The translations under genes were made by a program, and so were the position numbers. DNA of 64,000 nucleotides from Oscillospiraceae bacterium (GTDB taxonomy: Bacteria; Bacillota; Clostridia; Oscillospirales; Oscillospiraceae), in NCBI GenBank assembly GCA_009785525.1, contig WQWC01000002.1, positions 60,814-124,813 of the forward strand. The letters run 5' to 3'. Every line of letters starts with the position of its first letter. Position 1 is the stretch's first letter. The notes beneath the pieces were generated by a model. That model saw only the letters and a list, made by a program, of their open reading frames with translations, did not search any database and was not told where the DNA came from. This document shows positions 9,050-18,483 of the stretch, piece by piece.

Positions 9050-10240
9050 ATGTACGATAACCGGGACTTTAATTTTGAAGTTTATAGGAGACAACGCAGG
9101 CCGCGCCGCACAGGCGGCAGCGCTTTTGCGATAATCCTGTTATGCGTGATTATATCCGCCTCTGCCGGATTTGCCGGCGGATTTGTTATGACCCAAATGC
9201 TGCCCAATTGGGACGTGAGCGAACCGATACAGGCATCCGATGAACTGCGTCCGATGAATACCGCAGTCTACGCGGATTCGATCAGCACTGCAATGCACGA
9301 AGAAGATATTATCCCGCTCACGCGCGGCGATAAGCAGCTGTCAGCCCCGGAAGTCGCACGTATAGTCACGCCGAGCGTTGTAGAGATTCAGGCGGAAGTT
9401 GTAACCTCCGCCGGAAGGATGGAGCAAGTACGCGAAGGCGCGGGCAGCGGAGTCATCATCAGCGCGGACGGATATATTGTCACCAACAGCCACGTAATAG
9501 CGGACGCACGCGCGATAAACGTGCGTTTAAGCAACGGGACACAGCATATGGCGGAAATTATCGCCGACGATCCCCGCAGCGATTTAGCCATATTAAAAAT
9601 AGAAGCCGATGGCCTGACTCCGGCGGTGTTCGGAGACTCATCTGCAATGGTGGTCGCCGAGCCGGTGTTTGCCGTTGGGAATCCGCTCGGCGCCCTCGGC
9701 GGCACGATGACGGGCGGGCTTATTTCCGCCACTGACCGGGATATTATCATAGAAGGCCAGCCGATGACGCTGTTGCAGACCGACGCAGCGGTTAACCCCG
9801 GTAATTCCGGCGGAGGGTTGTTTAATATGAACGCGGAGCTTATAGGCATCGTAAACGCCAAATCCGGCGGGCTTAATGTAGAGGGGCTGGGGTTCGCCAT
9901 CCCCACCAATACGGCGAGCGCGGTTATCAGCGACCTGTTCACCTACGGATTTGTCAGGGGCAGGGTGGATACCGGCTTCACACTGGTTGATATCCAGACG
10001 CCGATGGTGGCAATGCGCCATAACGTAAGCCAGGCGGGTCTGTATATCGCGGATTCAGTTCACCCGGAGTTTCGTCAAGGAGACAGAATTACGTCAATTG
10101 ACGGCCGGGCAGTGACAAATCTGGCGAACTTCAACGCCGCGTTAGCATCCCACGCCGTAGGGGATTCCGTCAGCATAACCGTCGCACGTGGCAACGAAAG
10201 CGTGACGCACAGTATTATTCTTGCTGAATTCAGGCCATAA
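9050..10240 (+). CDS. HtrA/DegP-like S1C serine protease with PDZ domain
   Basis: Triad motifs TNSHVI, SDLAILKI, NPGNSGGGL; N-terminal TM anchor. Confidence 0.93.
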   Translation: MYDNRDFNFEVYRRQRRPRRTGGSAFAIILLCVIISASAGFAGGFVMTQMLPNWDVSEPIQASDELRPMNTAVYADSISTAMHEEDIIPLTRGDKQLSAPEVARIVTPSVVEIQAEVVTSAGRMEQVREGAGSGVIISADGYIVTNSHVIADARAINVRLSNGTQHMAEIIADDPRSDLAILKIEADGLTPAVFGDSSAMVVAEPVFAVGNPLGALGGTMTGGLISATDRDIIIEGQPMTLLQTDAAVNPGNSGGGLFNMNAELIGIVNAKSGGLNVEGLGFAIPTNTASAVISDLFTYGFVRGRVDTGFTLVDIQTPMVAMRHNVSQAGLYIADSVHPEFRQGDRITSIDGRAVTNLANFNAALASHAVGDSVSITVARGNESVTHSIILAEFRP

Positions 10241-10262
10241 ATTGTTGACAGATATAAGCGTT

Positions 10263-10309
10263 AAGAGTTAAGATATAAGATACGAAATCTTATATCTTAA
10301 CTCTTTTTA
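10263..10309 (+). terminator. Intrinsic terminator
   Basis: 19-bp perfect stem aagagttaagatataagat/atcttatatcttaactctt followed by T run. Confidence 0.75.
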
Positions 10310-10318
10310 GGGGGGCCT

Positions 10319-11035
10319 ATGACAATATTACCAGCTATCGACCTGTTCGATGGAAAGGCCGTGCGGCTTCGGCAGGGCGATTATCAGCAGATGACCATAT
10401 ACAGCGCTCACCCATGGATGACAGCGCGGGCATTCAAAGAATCCGGGGCGGAGTGGATACATATTGTCGATCTTGAAGGCGCACGGGACGGTGTGCCGAA
10501 AAATTCTGACATTATCAGCAGGATTGTCGGCGAAACCGGCCTGAAAGTCGAAGTTGGCGGCGGAATCCGCACGGTTGAAGTTGCCGAGGAGTATCTGAAC
10601 CTGGGCGTCTCCCGCGTGATACTCGGCACAGCGGCTGTGGCATCCCCCGGATTTGTGGAGGATTGCGTCAGCCGGTTTGGGGACGCTGTCGCTGTCTCGG
10701 TCGATATGAAAGACGGCAAAGTCGCCACCAGCGGCTGGACTGAGGTGTCGGATCAAGATGCGATCTCGTTCTGCCGCGTTATTGAGAGTTGGGGCGTACA
10801 GACGCTGATCTGCACCGATATATCTAAGGATGGGCTTTTGCAAGGCACGAACATACAGCTGTATCAAACACTGCGCGAACAGCTGACAATCAGCATTATC
10901 GCCTCCGGCGGGATAACCGGATTGGACGAAATCCGGACGCTGTGTGACCTCGGCGTCAATGGCGCGATTCTGGGCAAGGCGATTTTTACAGGTGCGCTAA
11001 AACTTACAGAAGCAATAAAGGAGGCCGCAAAATGA
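10319..11035 (+). CDS. hisA: 1-(5-phosphoribosyl)-5-[(5-phosphoribosylamino)methylideneamino]imidazole-4-carboxamide isomerase
   Basis: PAIDLFDGKAVRLRQGDY, VEVGGGIR, ASGGITGLDEI. Confidence 0.95.
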   Translation: MTILPAIDLFDGKAVRLRQGDYQQMTIYSAHPWMTARAFKESGAEWIHIVDLEGARDGVPKNSDIISRIVGETGLKVEVGGGIRTVEVAEEYLNLGVSRVILGTAAVASPGFVEDCVSRFGDAVAVSVDMKDGKVATSGWTEVSDQDAISFCRVIESWGVQTLICTDISKDGLLQGTNIQLYQTLREQLTISIIASGGITGLDEIRTLCDLGVNGAILGKAIFTGALKLTEAIKEAAK

Positions 11036-11787
11036 CAGCAAAAAAGATTATCCCCTGCCTTGATATCAAGGATGGCCGCGTCGTAAAGGGCGTGAAATTT
11101 GTAGAGCATCGCGATGTGTCGGATCCTATTGAACTAGCAAGGCTCTATAACAGCGCGGGAGCAGATGAGCTTGTTTTCTATGACATCACCGCCTCTGTCG
11201 AAGGGCGGCAGTTGTTCGGCGATATGTTCCGCCGGGTTCGTGAATGCGTGGATATACCGCTTGTCGCCGGCGGCGGTGTAATGACGGTTGAGGACGTTGA
11301 CGCACTGTTGGACATGGGTGCGGATAAGATCAGCATAAACTCCGGCGCGATTAAAAATCCGCAGCTCATCTCCGATGCCGCGAAAAAGCACGGCAGTTCG
11401 CGCATCGTCATGGCCATAGATGCCAAGCGTGTGGGCGATAAGTATCACATCTTCAAAAGCATCGGCACGGAAGACACTGGAATTGATGCTATCGAATGGG
11501 TCAAACACGGCGCGGACTCCGGCGCGGGGGAGCTTGTGGTGAACAGCATCGACACCGACGGGGTTAAAGAGGGCTTTGACCTGCCGATGTTAGAAGCGGT
11601 GTGCGAGGCTGTGGCAATCCCTGTAATTGCCTCCGGCGGCGCGGGGGCTATGGCGCATTTTGCGGAGCTTTTCAGAACCATACCAAAAGCAGCCGCAGGT
11701 CTCGCGGCATCAATTTTCCACTTCGGCGATGTGAAAATTCCGGAGCTGAAGCAATATTTGCGTGAAAATGGGATTAATGTGCGATGA
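11032..11787 (+). CDS. hisF: Imidazole glycerol phosphate synthase cyclase subunit
   Basis: KKIIPCLDIKDGRVVKGVKF, LVAGGGVMTVED, GAGELVVNSIDTDGVKEGFD, IASGGAGAMAHF. Confidence 0.96.
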   Translation: MTAKKIIPCLDIKDGRVVKGVKFVEHRDVSDPIELARLYNSAGADELVFYDITASVEGRQLFGDMFRRVRECVDIPLVAGGGVMTVEDVDALLDMGADKISINSGAIKNPQLISDAAKKHGSSRIVMAIDAKRVGDKYHIFKSIGTEDTGIDAIEWVKHGADSGAGELVVNSIDTDGVKEGFDLPMLEAVCEAVAIPVIASGGAGAMAHFAELFRTIPKAAAGLAASIFHFGDVKIPELKQYLRENGINVR

Positions 11788-11821
11788 GTGTGGGGGACCC
11801 AGCGCATGGTCAATGCGAACG

Positions 11822-11852
11822 CCCCATGTAGGGGCGCGTCCCCTACATGGGG
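11822..11852. repeat. Perfect palindrome, family A variant (CCCCATGTAGGGG CGCGT CCCCTACATGGGG)
   Basis: 13-bp perfect arms. Confidence 0.75.
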
Positions 11853-11882
11853 CGGATTAATATATTAATAGGAGATTTACAC

Positions 11883-12125
11883 ATGCGTCTTGATAAATAT
11901 TTAAAGGTATCGCGGCTGATCAAACGGCGGACTGTCGCCAATGAAGCTTGCGACAGTGACCGTGTGACCGTCAACGGGCGGACGGCCAAAGCCTCTTACA
12001 CCGTTAAACCGGGGGACGTTATTGCGCTAAAGTTCGGCAATTCTGAGTTGAAAATTGAGGTCTTGAGTGTGGCGGAACACGTCTCAAAGGCTGATGCCTC
12101 GGCACTTTATCGCGAGATAATCTGA
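11883..12125 (+). CDS. RNA-binding S4 domain protein (Hsp15/RlbP-like)
   Basis: MRLDKYLKVSRLIKRRTVANEACDSDRVTVNGRTAKASYTVKPGDVIAL. Confidence 0.9.
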   Translation: MRLDKYLKVSRLIKRRTVANEACDSDRVTVNGRTAKASYTVKPGDVIALKFGNSELKIEVLSVAEHVSKADASALYREII

Positions 12126-12145
12126 ATAAGCGGGGATAAGTAATC

Positions 12146-12562
12146 ATGGAACAAACAATAGATGGTTTTTTGATAAGTGACGATAAAAATCTACTGCAAA
12201 TAGACAGAGTTTATCAGATGCTGCAGACCACATATTGGGCAAAAGCCCGGCCGCTTGATGTAGTCCAGCGCGCTATAGCGTCTCCGAGTCTGGCGTTCGG
12301 CGTGTATCTCGGCGATATGCAAATCGGATTCGCCAGAGTCGTAACAGATTTTGCAACATTATATTATTTATGCGATGTTGTTATTGAAAACGCCTACCGA
12401 AGGCGCGGATTGGGGAAAGCGCTGGTACGCTTTATTGTGGAGCGGGAAGACATTAAAAACCTTTTGGGACTGCTGCATACAAATGATGCGCATGGCCTGT
12501 ATGAGCAATACGGATTTGCGAAAGATCCTGATAAAGCCATGATTAAAGCCAGACCCGGTTAA
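12146..12562 (+). CDS. GNAT family N-acetyltransferase
   Basis: FARVVTDFATLYYLCDVVIENAYRRRGLGKALVRFI, HGLYEQYGF. Confidence 0.9.
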   Translation: MEQTIDGFLISDDKNLLQIDRVYQMLQTTYWAKARPLDVVQRAIASPSLAFGVYLGDMQIGFARVVTDFATLYYLCDVVIENAYRRRGLGKALVRFIVEREDIKNLLGLLHTNDAHGLYEQYGFAKDPDKAMIKARPG

Positions 12563-12639
12563 ATAATTGTGCAGGGTTGCGTTAAACTCGCCCTTTGTGG
12601 TATAATTTTTCCATATCGACTTGCATCATTTGAAAGAAG

Positions 12640-13581
12640 GTGTTCAACTTGCGTAAAAAGATCATATCGCTCTTAGCCGCGGCCGCGATGATAGCCGTTC
12701 TCGCCGCTTGCGGAGTTGGGGCGGCTGAAGAATTCCCGCAGCCTGCCGCTGATGTTATTGAAAGCACGGCGGCTAAATACGCATCAACAGAAGATGCGGT
12801 GCCAGCGTATGCGGGGAGTGAAGATTTGACTATCGAAGACGCTGTTATCGAAGACACGGCAATAGAAGCGGCGGCCATCGCGTTTGAGGCGTATTCGCGG
12901 ATTTTAGACCAGTTGCAAGCCTCTTACAACATCGATTTCTTCACGGTTACCGACATAATCTCCAACGGTGAGGCAGGCACGTTTATCGTTGATGGCAACG
13001 TGAGCGTAACGGCGGACGGAAACACGGCCAATACATCCCTTACCATAGATCTGGGCGGGCTTATTGGTGACTTGCTTGGCGACATGTTTGACGGCGTTGT
13101 GGATCTTCACATGGTGACGGAGGGGTGTGAAGTCACATCTCTGCGCTTGTTAATCGGCGGATTTGAGATACCGTTAGAACTGCTTGCCCTCATGGGCGGT
13201 CTCCATCTGGGTGATATCCATGAGATGCTCGATTTTGACGAGGTTGCGGACAGGCTGCGCACTGTGGAACTGCCGGAGATAGACATAGACTCGATCCTGT
13301 CGGTCGAAATTGTGGAAGCGGATAACAAGATTACTATAAACATGACTGTCAACGGACAGGCAACACTGGATATCGGCCTCGGTTTGATTGAGGACTATAT
13401 GCCTGACGGGGATTTCACCCTGGACGATATTCAGATGACCATCGTGACAGATTCCTGCGGAAATCCGCTGACGGTGACGATGACAATGGGCGTGGCCGCA
13501 GAATCGGGCGGCAAAACGATACAGGTGAACTTTGCATCTGAGTTCATTTTCAATACAGTTGCCGAAGGGGCCTTGCTGTAG
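12640..13581 (+). CDS. Hypothetical lipoprotein (start may be TTG at 12649)
   Basis: Lipobox IISLLAAAAMIAVLAACG; acidic, LppX-like composition uncertain. Confidence 0.6.
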   Translation: MFNLRKKIISLLAAAAMIAVLAACGVGAAEEFPQPAADVIESTAAKYASTEDAVPAYAGSEDLTIEDAVIEDTAIEAAAIAFEAYSRILDQLQASYNIDFFTVTDIISNGEAGTFIVDGNVSVTADGNTANTSLTIDLGGLIGDLLGDMFDGVVDLHMVTEGCEVTSLRLLIGGFEIPLELLALMGGLHLGDIHEMLDFDEVADRLRTVELPEIDIDSILSVEIVEADNKITINMTVNGQATLDIGLGLIEDYMPDGDFTLDDIQMTIVTDSCGNPLTVTMTMGVAAESGGKTIQVNFASEFIFNTVAEGALL

Positions 13582-13864
13582 GGCCGCTGTAATCCTCGTT
13601 CAAATTTTTTGTTTTCCCGGCGGAATAGCGAAAACCCGATCACGGGACGCGGAGGACTGCATCCACTACAGGGTCCTTGGGGGTCGTTTAAATGCAGCAA
13701 CGGACACGCTAAGCATTCCGATGCACCAAAATACAGCAAAATTCAACAAAATATGACACATTGTGCTTTTTGTAGTTGAAGTATTTGCCAATATAGGTTA
13801 TAATACAAAGACAGACGGAGTTCTTGCGAATTTTTTCTTATTATTTTAGGTGGAGGTTTTAGCA

Positions 13865-16471
13865 ATGAAAATGAAGTATAAACGTTTGATATCCTTGATC
13901 TTAATTATCGTCATGATTATAGGGGCCGCACCCGTTTTAGCGGCTCAGGCTTTCATTGGCTGGGATGCTACGAACAGAGAATCAAATATGGCAGGATTCT
14001 TTACCCCCAGCGCCGCGCGGGATCCCAGAGCCTATTTCACCAGGGCTGAAGTGGCCGAGCTCGTAGTTCTTATGGTTGAGCGGGCACTCGGCGAACCATT
14101 GCCTATCCCGACTGTCAACCCGTTCAGCGACACGAATGACATCAACGTACTCAAAGCGTCATACTACGGAATTGTTCTAGGTGTGGGTGATGGTCTGTTC
14201 GCCCCCACCCGCGAAGTGCAGCGCCAGGATTTTTGCACAATGATAATAAGAGGCATCCGGAGTATGGAGCGAGACCTTAACAGGACGCTTCTTGAGCAAC
14301 CTGCCGCATCGACGCTGCCGTTCCGGGATGCGAACATGGTTCAAGATCACGCTCTTGAGCCTGTCAGACTCGCACTTTCCAACGGAATAATGGTAGGCGA
14401 CGGCACAGGCAACGACCCCGGCAATTTCAATCCCCGGCGGTCAATCTCGGCACAAGAGTGCGCGCTTGTCATCCGCCGCGTATCCGATATGATCGAAGTT
14501 GTTCTCGCACGTGGGGCTCCAGTGGCAACGCTGCTTGATATGGCTTACCGCCGTGTAAATATTGGTTTTGCTTACGGTGATGCAGCCACAGGCGTGACCC
14601 GCAATTTGCAGTTGCCGACGACAAGCACAGGTAACGCGACTGTCAGCTGGCAAAGCAATAACCCGTCTGTGATAAGCCCAGCCGGCATTGTCAATCTAGC
14701 CGGTGGCGCGCAGAACGTCACACTCACGGCGACAATCAGCATTGGCACACAGACGCGCACGAAAGCATTCCCGTTGCGGACATCTATGTTATCAGGGAAT
14801 CAACTGTTGATGCAAAATGCATTTGATACACTGGACATCATCTACTTAAACGCAGATGACAACGCTGACTCCGTAACAGGGCGGATTGCTTTACCCACCA
14901 CGGTTATGGGTCTGCCTGTTACCTGGGTCAGTAATAACCCCACCGTTGTTACAAACACAGGTCTCGTAACCATCCCGCCCAATGCGGAGGTGCGTACGGC
15001 GACTTTAACAGCCACGATCAACAACGCGGGGCAGACACGTACGAAGACATTTACATTAAGGGTTGTAAATCCGGCATTCGTCACACGGACGGCAACTCTG
15101 CACGGAGTTGGCATCGGGATGACTCCGGTGCAAGTCGCACAGATACTGGGCACGCCCACGAGGACTATCGCTGCATCCGCTACAGAGAGTTGGCAGCTTT
15201 ATCACACAAATTTCAGCAATTTTATAGCAGTCGCAATTGTCGGCAACAGAGTCGTCGCGGTATACTCAATGGCACCCAACGTGATGAATAATCTGCGGAA
15301 CGACCTCAATGCGCCTATCACGCTGGCGCAGGCTAACGCCATACCCGGGGTGACAGCGGTCGCGTATAATGACGGCGGTGCGACATACGCCGTTATGATC
15401 TCCGACACGGCCTCTCCGCTGATTGCCGGCCGCGCCCTTCTTGCTGAAGGGCAGGAGCAGTTGATGCTTTCACTTGTAAACGCTTTCCGCGTGCGCAACA
15501 ACCTCGCCGTGCTTGAATGGTCGCCGGAGCTTGGCACAGCATCCAGGACGCACAGCACTGAAGTGGCCGTCAGCACACCGACGCAAACCATTGCACAGCG
15601 CGCGGCGACGGCAGGATATCCCGGCAACAGATTTGTCGGCGGCAACGTCCTGACCGGCAATAACGACGCATTCGACTTCTTCAGCCAGATGGTGGCTTCC
15701 CCAACAATGCGGACTGAGATACTCAACGTCACAGCCACAGTTCTCGGCACCGGATTCCAGGGCGGAGTCACGATCCCTGGTCGCCCCAGCGGCGCGATGA
15801 CATACATGCTGGGCATCGGTGCGGCATACGCCGGCAGACTCTCTGTAGATTTCGACGGCAGACGTATTGCAGATTCCTCCCCAAGCCTACTTCCGCCAAC
15901 GCTTGTCATGGGCGCCGGTGAAATGATATCTCTCACTGCGGCAACTGACTTATCCGGAACTAATATCACGTGGCAGGTTATAGACGGTTTTGCGACAATA
16001 AATTTAACACCGAATACGTCAGGAACAGTAGCCACCATAACCGCCGGAGGTGTCCAGGGTACCGCCACAATCACGGCTACAGTACAGACAGGGACGTTAA
16101 CCAACATCACACACACATTTAGAATAGAGGTAGTCTCGCTGGCGGTGACTATGAATAATCAGACGCCTCCGATGGCATTTGTACCACCCGCCGGTTCAGC
16201 GGCCACATCCGCGACGGTAACTCCGGGATTTGGTATGACTACGTCGCCAATGTCGTGGAGCTGGGTCTCCGCTAATCCGGCAGTGGTGAATGTGGCAGGT
16301 TCGCCAACCATGGCCAACTGGACATCTACTGCGACGCTGGCGTCCCCTGTTGGCGCGGCTATGGGCACAACCGCAGCAATACATGTTACCGCCAGCTGGG
16401 ACACAGCAACCCACCTAGGCTCCGCCACCAGTTTGCTGACCGTAACGATCGGCTATATTCCTACTGCGTAA
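13865..16471 (+). CDS. Surface protein with SLH repeats, bacterial Ig-like domains and CAP (SCP/PR1) domain
   Basis: Signal peptide; SLH motifs (AYFTRAEVAELVVLM; REVQRQDFCTMIIRG; FNPRRSISAQECALVIRRV); Ig-like VTWVSNNPTVVTNTGLVT; CAP LVNAFRVRNNLAVLEWSPELGTASRTHS. Confidence 0.85.
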   Translation: MKMKYKRLISLILIIVMIIGAAPVLAAQAFIGWDATNRESNMAGFFTPSAARDPRAYFTRAEVAELVVLMVERALGEPLPIPTVNPFSDTNDINVLKASYYGIVLGVGDGLFAPTREVQRQDFCTMIIRGIRSMERDLNRTLLEQPAASTLPFRDANMVQDHALEPVRLALSNGIMVGDGTGNDPGNFNPRRSISAQECALVIRRVSDMIEVVLARGAPVATLLDMAYRRVNIGFAYGDAATGVTRNLQLPTTSTGNATVSWQSNNPSVISPAGIVNLAGGAQNVTLTATISIGTQTRTKAFPLRTSMLSGNQLLMQNAFDTLDIIYLNADDNADSVTGRIALPTTVMGLPVTWVSNNPTVVTNTGLVTIPPNAEVRTATLTATINNAGQTRTKTFTLRVVNPAFVTRTATLHGVGIGMTPVQVAQILGTPTRTIAASATESWQLYHTNFSNFIAVAIVGNRVVAVYSMAPNVMNNLRNDLNAPITLAQANAIPGVTAVAYNDGGATYAVMISDTASPLIAGRALLAEGQEQLMLSLVNAFRVRNNLAVLEWSPELGTASRTHSTEVAVSTPTQTIAQRAATAGYPGNRFVGGNVLTGNNDAFDFFSQMVASPTMRTEILNVTATVLGTGFQGGVTIPGRPSGAMTYMLGIGAAYAGRLSVDFDGRRIADSSPSLLPPTLVMGAGEMISLTAATDLSGTNITWQVIDGFATINLTPNTSGTVATITAGGVQGTATITATVQTGTLTNITHTFRIEVVSLAVTMNNQTPPMAFVPPAGSAATSATVTPGFGMTTSPMSWSWVSANPAVVNVAGSPTMANWTSTATLASPVGAAMGTTAAIHVTASWDTATHLGSATSLLTVTIGYIPTA

Positions 16472-16542
16472 ACAAGCATACCCTGAAATAATCCTGCTAA
16501 AGCAGAATAAATCCCTCTTAGCGGGATTCGGCAAAATTATCG

Positions 16543-16573
16543 GCTCCCCGTGCTATATGATTAGCACGGGGAG
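16543..16573 (+). terminator. GC-rich hairpin terminator-like
   Basis: ctccccgtgctatatgattagcacggggagtttt. Confidence 0.65.
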
Positions 16574-16581
16574 TTTTACAT

Positions 16582-17538
16582 ATGAAAAAAATCAAAAACG
16601 CAACTGGCGACATCTGGATCCACTCTGGCGGATTTTGCTTCCATTCCGGCAATTTGCCGCCGGATTATGACTGGCAATCAGGGGATTTTCACACGCAGAG
16701 TCTGCCGTGGCCCGCATATCCGGCAAACAGCGCAAATCCAATCTCCGGCGAGCTAAACGGCCGTTCCATCTATGTGCTGGACGATACGCCGCTTTTTTTC
16801 GGTGAGACGGATGGGATTGCAGAGGTGTTCGGCATACGTGAACTCAACGTCTCTGGTGGAACACTCTGCGCCCGGTCTGTCCGTGCAAAATCTGGGCTGT
16901 TTATCGCCCCTGGCTGCACTGTGCGGGTGGGTTGCGAAATAAGCTCCGGCGGAATTATCGAATGTTACGGCGGTGATATATCGGCGGCGTCAATAGATGC
17001 GCGGCAGATACGCTTCGACAGTGCAGGCGGGCCGCTATGTGTGTCAATACAGAGCAGTGTAGTGACGGAGCGGTATGAGCAACACGGCGGCAACGTCACG
17101 ATCGGCGGCGGACTTTTCAGCGGGGCTGACTCTGCCGCCGTCATATCAGTGAACGGCGACTATGCTTATCACAACCCGGCAGCACTGTCGGTAAACGGGG
17201 ATATAATAAGCGCCGGGGGGATTATGATAGGCAAGCCGGGGCAGAACACCCGCGTCACTGTTCTGGGCAACATGCGTGCCGAGCGGGTGATATCTATCTC
17301 CGGCGGGAAGACATTCATACGCGGCATGATCGAATCTCGCACTGGCGACATAAACGTAATCGGCGGAATTGTAAACGCTGGGTCACTTAACGCCGCAGGT
17401 GAACTCGCTATCGGCACGGCGGAAGATTTTTACGGCTTGAACAGCAGGATAACGGTGTTCATCGCCGACAAACTGCACACAAAAAGCCCCGTCCGAATCT
17501 CCGGCGGGGCCGTCTACGACGGCGGCAATATTGCGTAG
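16582..17538 (+). CDS. Hypothetical beta-solenoid-like repetitive protein
   Basis: Repeating short hydrophobic/Gly patterns (GGIIECYGGDISAASIDA, ISGGKTFIRGMIESRTGDINVIGGIVNAGSLNA); no signal peptide. Confidence 0.6.
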   Translation: MKKIKNATGDIWIHSGGFCFHSGNLPPDYDWQSGDFHTQSLPWPAYPANSANPISGELNGRSIYVLDDTPLFFGETDGIAEVFGIRELNVSGGTLCARSVRAKSGLFIAPGCTVRVGCEISSGGIIECYGGDISAASIDARQIRFDSAGGPLCVSIQSSVVTERYEQHGGNVTIGGGLFSGADSAAVISVNGDYAYHNPAALSVNGDIISAGGIMIGKPGQNTRVTVLGNMRAERVISISGGKTFIRGMIESRTGDINVIGGIVNAGSLNAAGELAIGTAEDFYGLNSRITVFIADKLHTKSPVRISGGAVYDGGNIA

Positions 17539-17583
17539 GAGGCTTAGGACGGGGGTACATCCCGTATAACATGCGTTATTTTC

Positions 17584-17643
17584 GTAGGGGACGATGGCAA
17601 TCGTACTGCTGAACCGCGGGACGTCGAGTACGCCGTCCCCTGC
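17584..17643. repeat. Dispersed palindromic repeat, family A
   Basis: gtaggggacgatggcaatcgtactgc...gtacgccgtcccctgc. Confidence 0.65.
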
Positions 17644-17780
17644 AATATACAATTGCGTGTTTTTAATTAACAAATTGTTAAAACGTTTGACTTAATGAGC
17701 GAGCTATGTTATTATGTGCTTTGTGTCCGAAATACAGGACACAAAATGCAAAACCTTTAAAAATGAAATGGAGAAATAAC

Positions 17781-18374
17781 ATGAAAAAGAAGATTTTAGC
17801 CCTTTTAATCGCCGTTATGCTTCTGTTGCCGTTGTTGGCGGCCTGCGGCAACGGGGACAACGACACAGACTCCGGCAGAAATAACGACGCTGCAGACACT
17901 ACCCAAAACAATGAAGCCGGCAACAATGCTGCGGATGCTACCCTTTCCGGCACTTTTGTTCTGGAAGATGACCCGGTATTTTCGATTATATTCAGTGGAA
18001 ACTCATTCCGTATGCCGTTTCCTTATGCCGAAATGGGTATACCGGAACTGGACGGCAACTTTTACTTCAGCGGTACTTTTGAAGTAAATGATCGCGCCCG
18101 CACAATCAGCCTCAATTTCGATGAAGACGCCATTATAGACAGCATAACGGATATGGTATGGGTCATGCTTGAAATGGATCCGGAGATGCAGGAGATTTTA
18201 AACGATCCGGAAATGGAAGAGTTTCTTGACATGATCCTTGATATTACGATTGACTCTATGATACCTATGATAATGGACGAGATTTTAGATGAGCTGGCCG
18301 GTCTTGAGTTAACTTTTGAAGACGGCTTTGAAAGACTCTACACAGATGAAGGCGATGCTTTTATCCGCCAATAA
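17781..18374 (+). CDS. Hypothetical lipoprotein
   Basis: MKKKILALLIAVMLLLPLLAACGNGDNDTDS lipobox; acidic C-terminus. Confidence 0.7.
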   Translation: MKKKILALLIAVMLLLPLLAACGNGDNDTDSGRNNDAADTTQNNEAGNNAADATLSGTFVLEDDPVFSIIFSGNSFRMPFPYAEMGIPELDGNFYFSGTFEVNDRARTISLNFDEDAIIDSITDMVWVMLEMDPEMQEILNDPEMEEFLDMILDITIDSMIPMIMDEILDELAGLELTFEDGFERLYTDEGDAFIRQ

Positions 18375-18400
18375 GCAACTATCTGACTGAAAATTAATTT

Positions 18401-18440
18401 AAAGAACGCCTACCGGTATTTTCTCCCGGCAGGCGTTCTT
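18401..18440. terminator. Hairpin terminator between convergent genes
   Basis: agaacgcctaccggtattttctcccggcaggcgttctttt. Confidence 0.8.
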
Positions 18441-18444
18441 TTGC

Positions 18445-18483
18445 AATCAATACCACCGATTTATGCCGGTGGTATTGATTTTT
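18445..18483. terminator. Second hairpin overlapping the 3' end of the nucleotidyltransferase gene
   Basis: aatcaataccaccgatttatgccggtggtattgattttt. Confidence 0.75.

Noticed and set aside
11847-11882. N-terminal extension of the S4 protein ORF
   Set aside because: It overlaps a perfect palindromic repeat; the ATG at 11883 has a better RBS (aggag) and matches the family start.
15202-16116. 304-aa minus-strand ORF antisense to the SLH/CAP protein gene
   Set aside because: Shadow ORF opposite a well-supported CDS; Val/Pro-rich composition without domain motifs.
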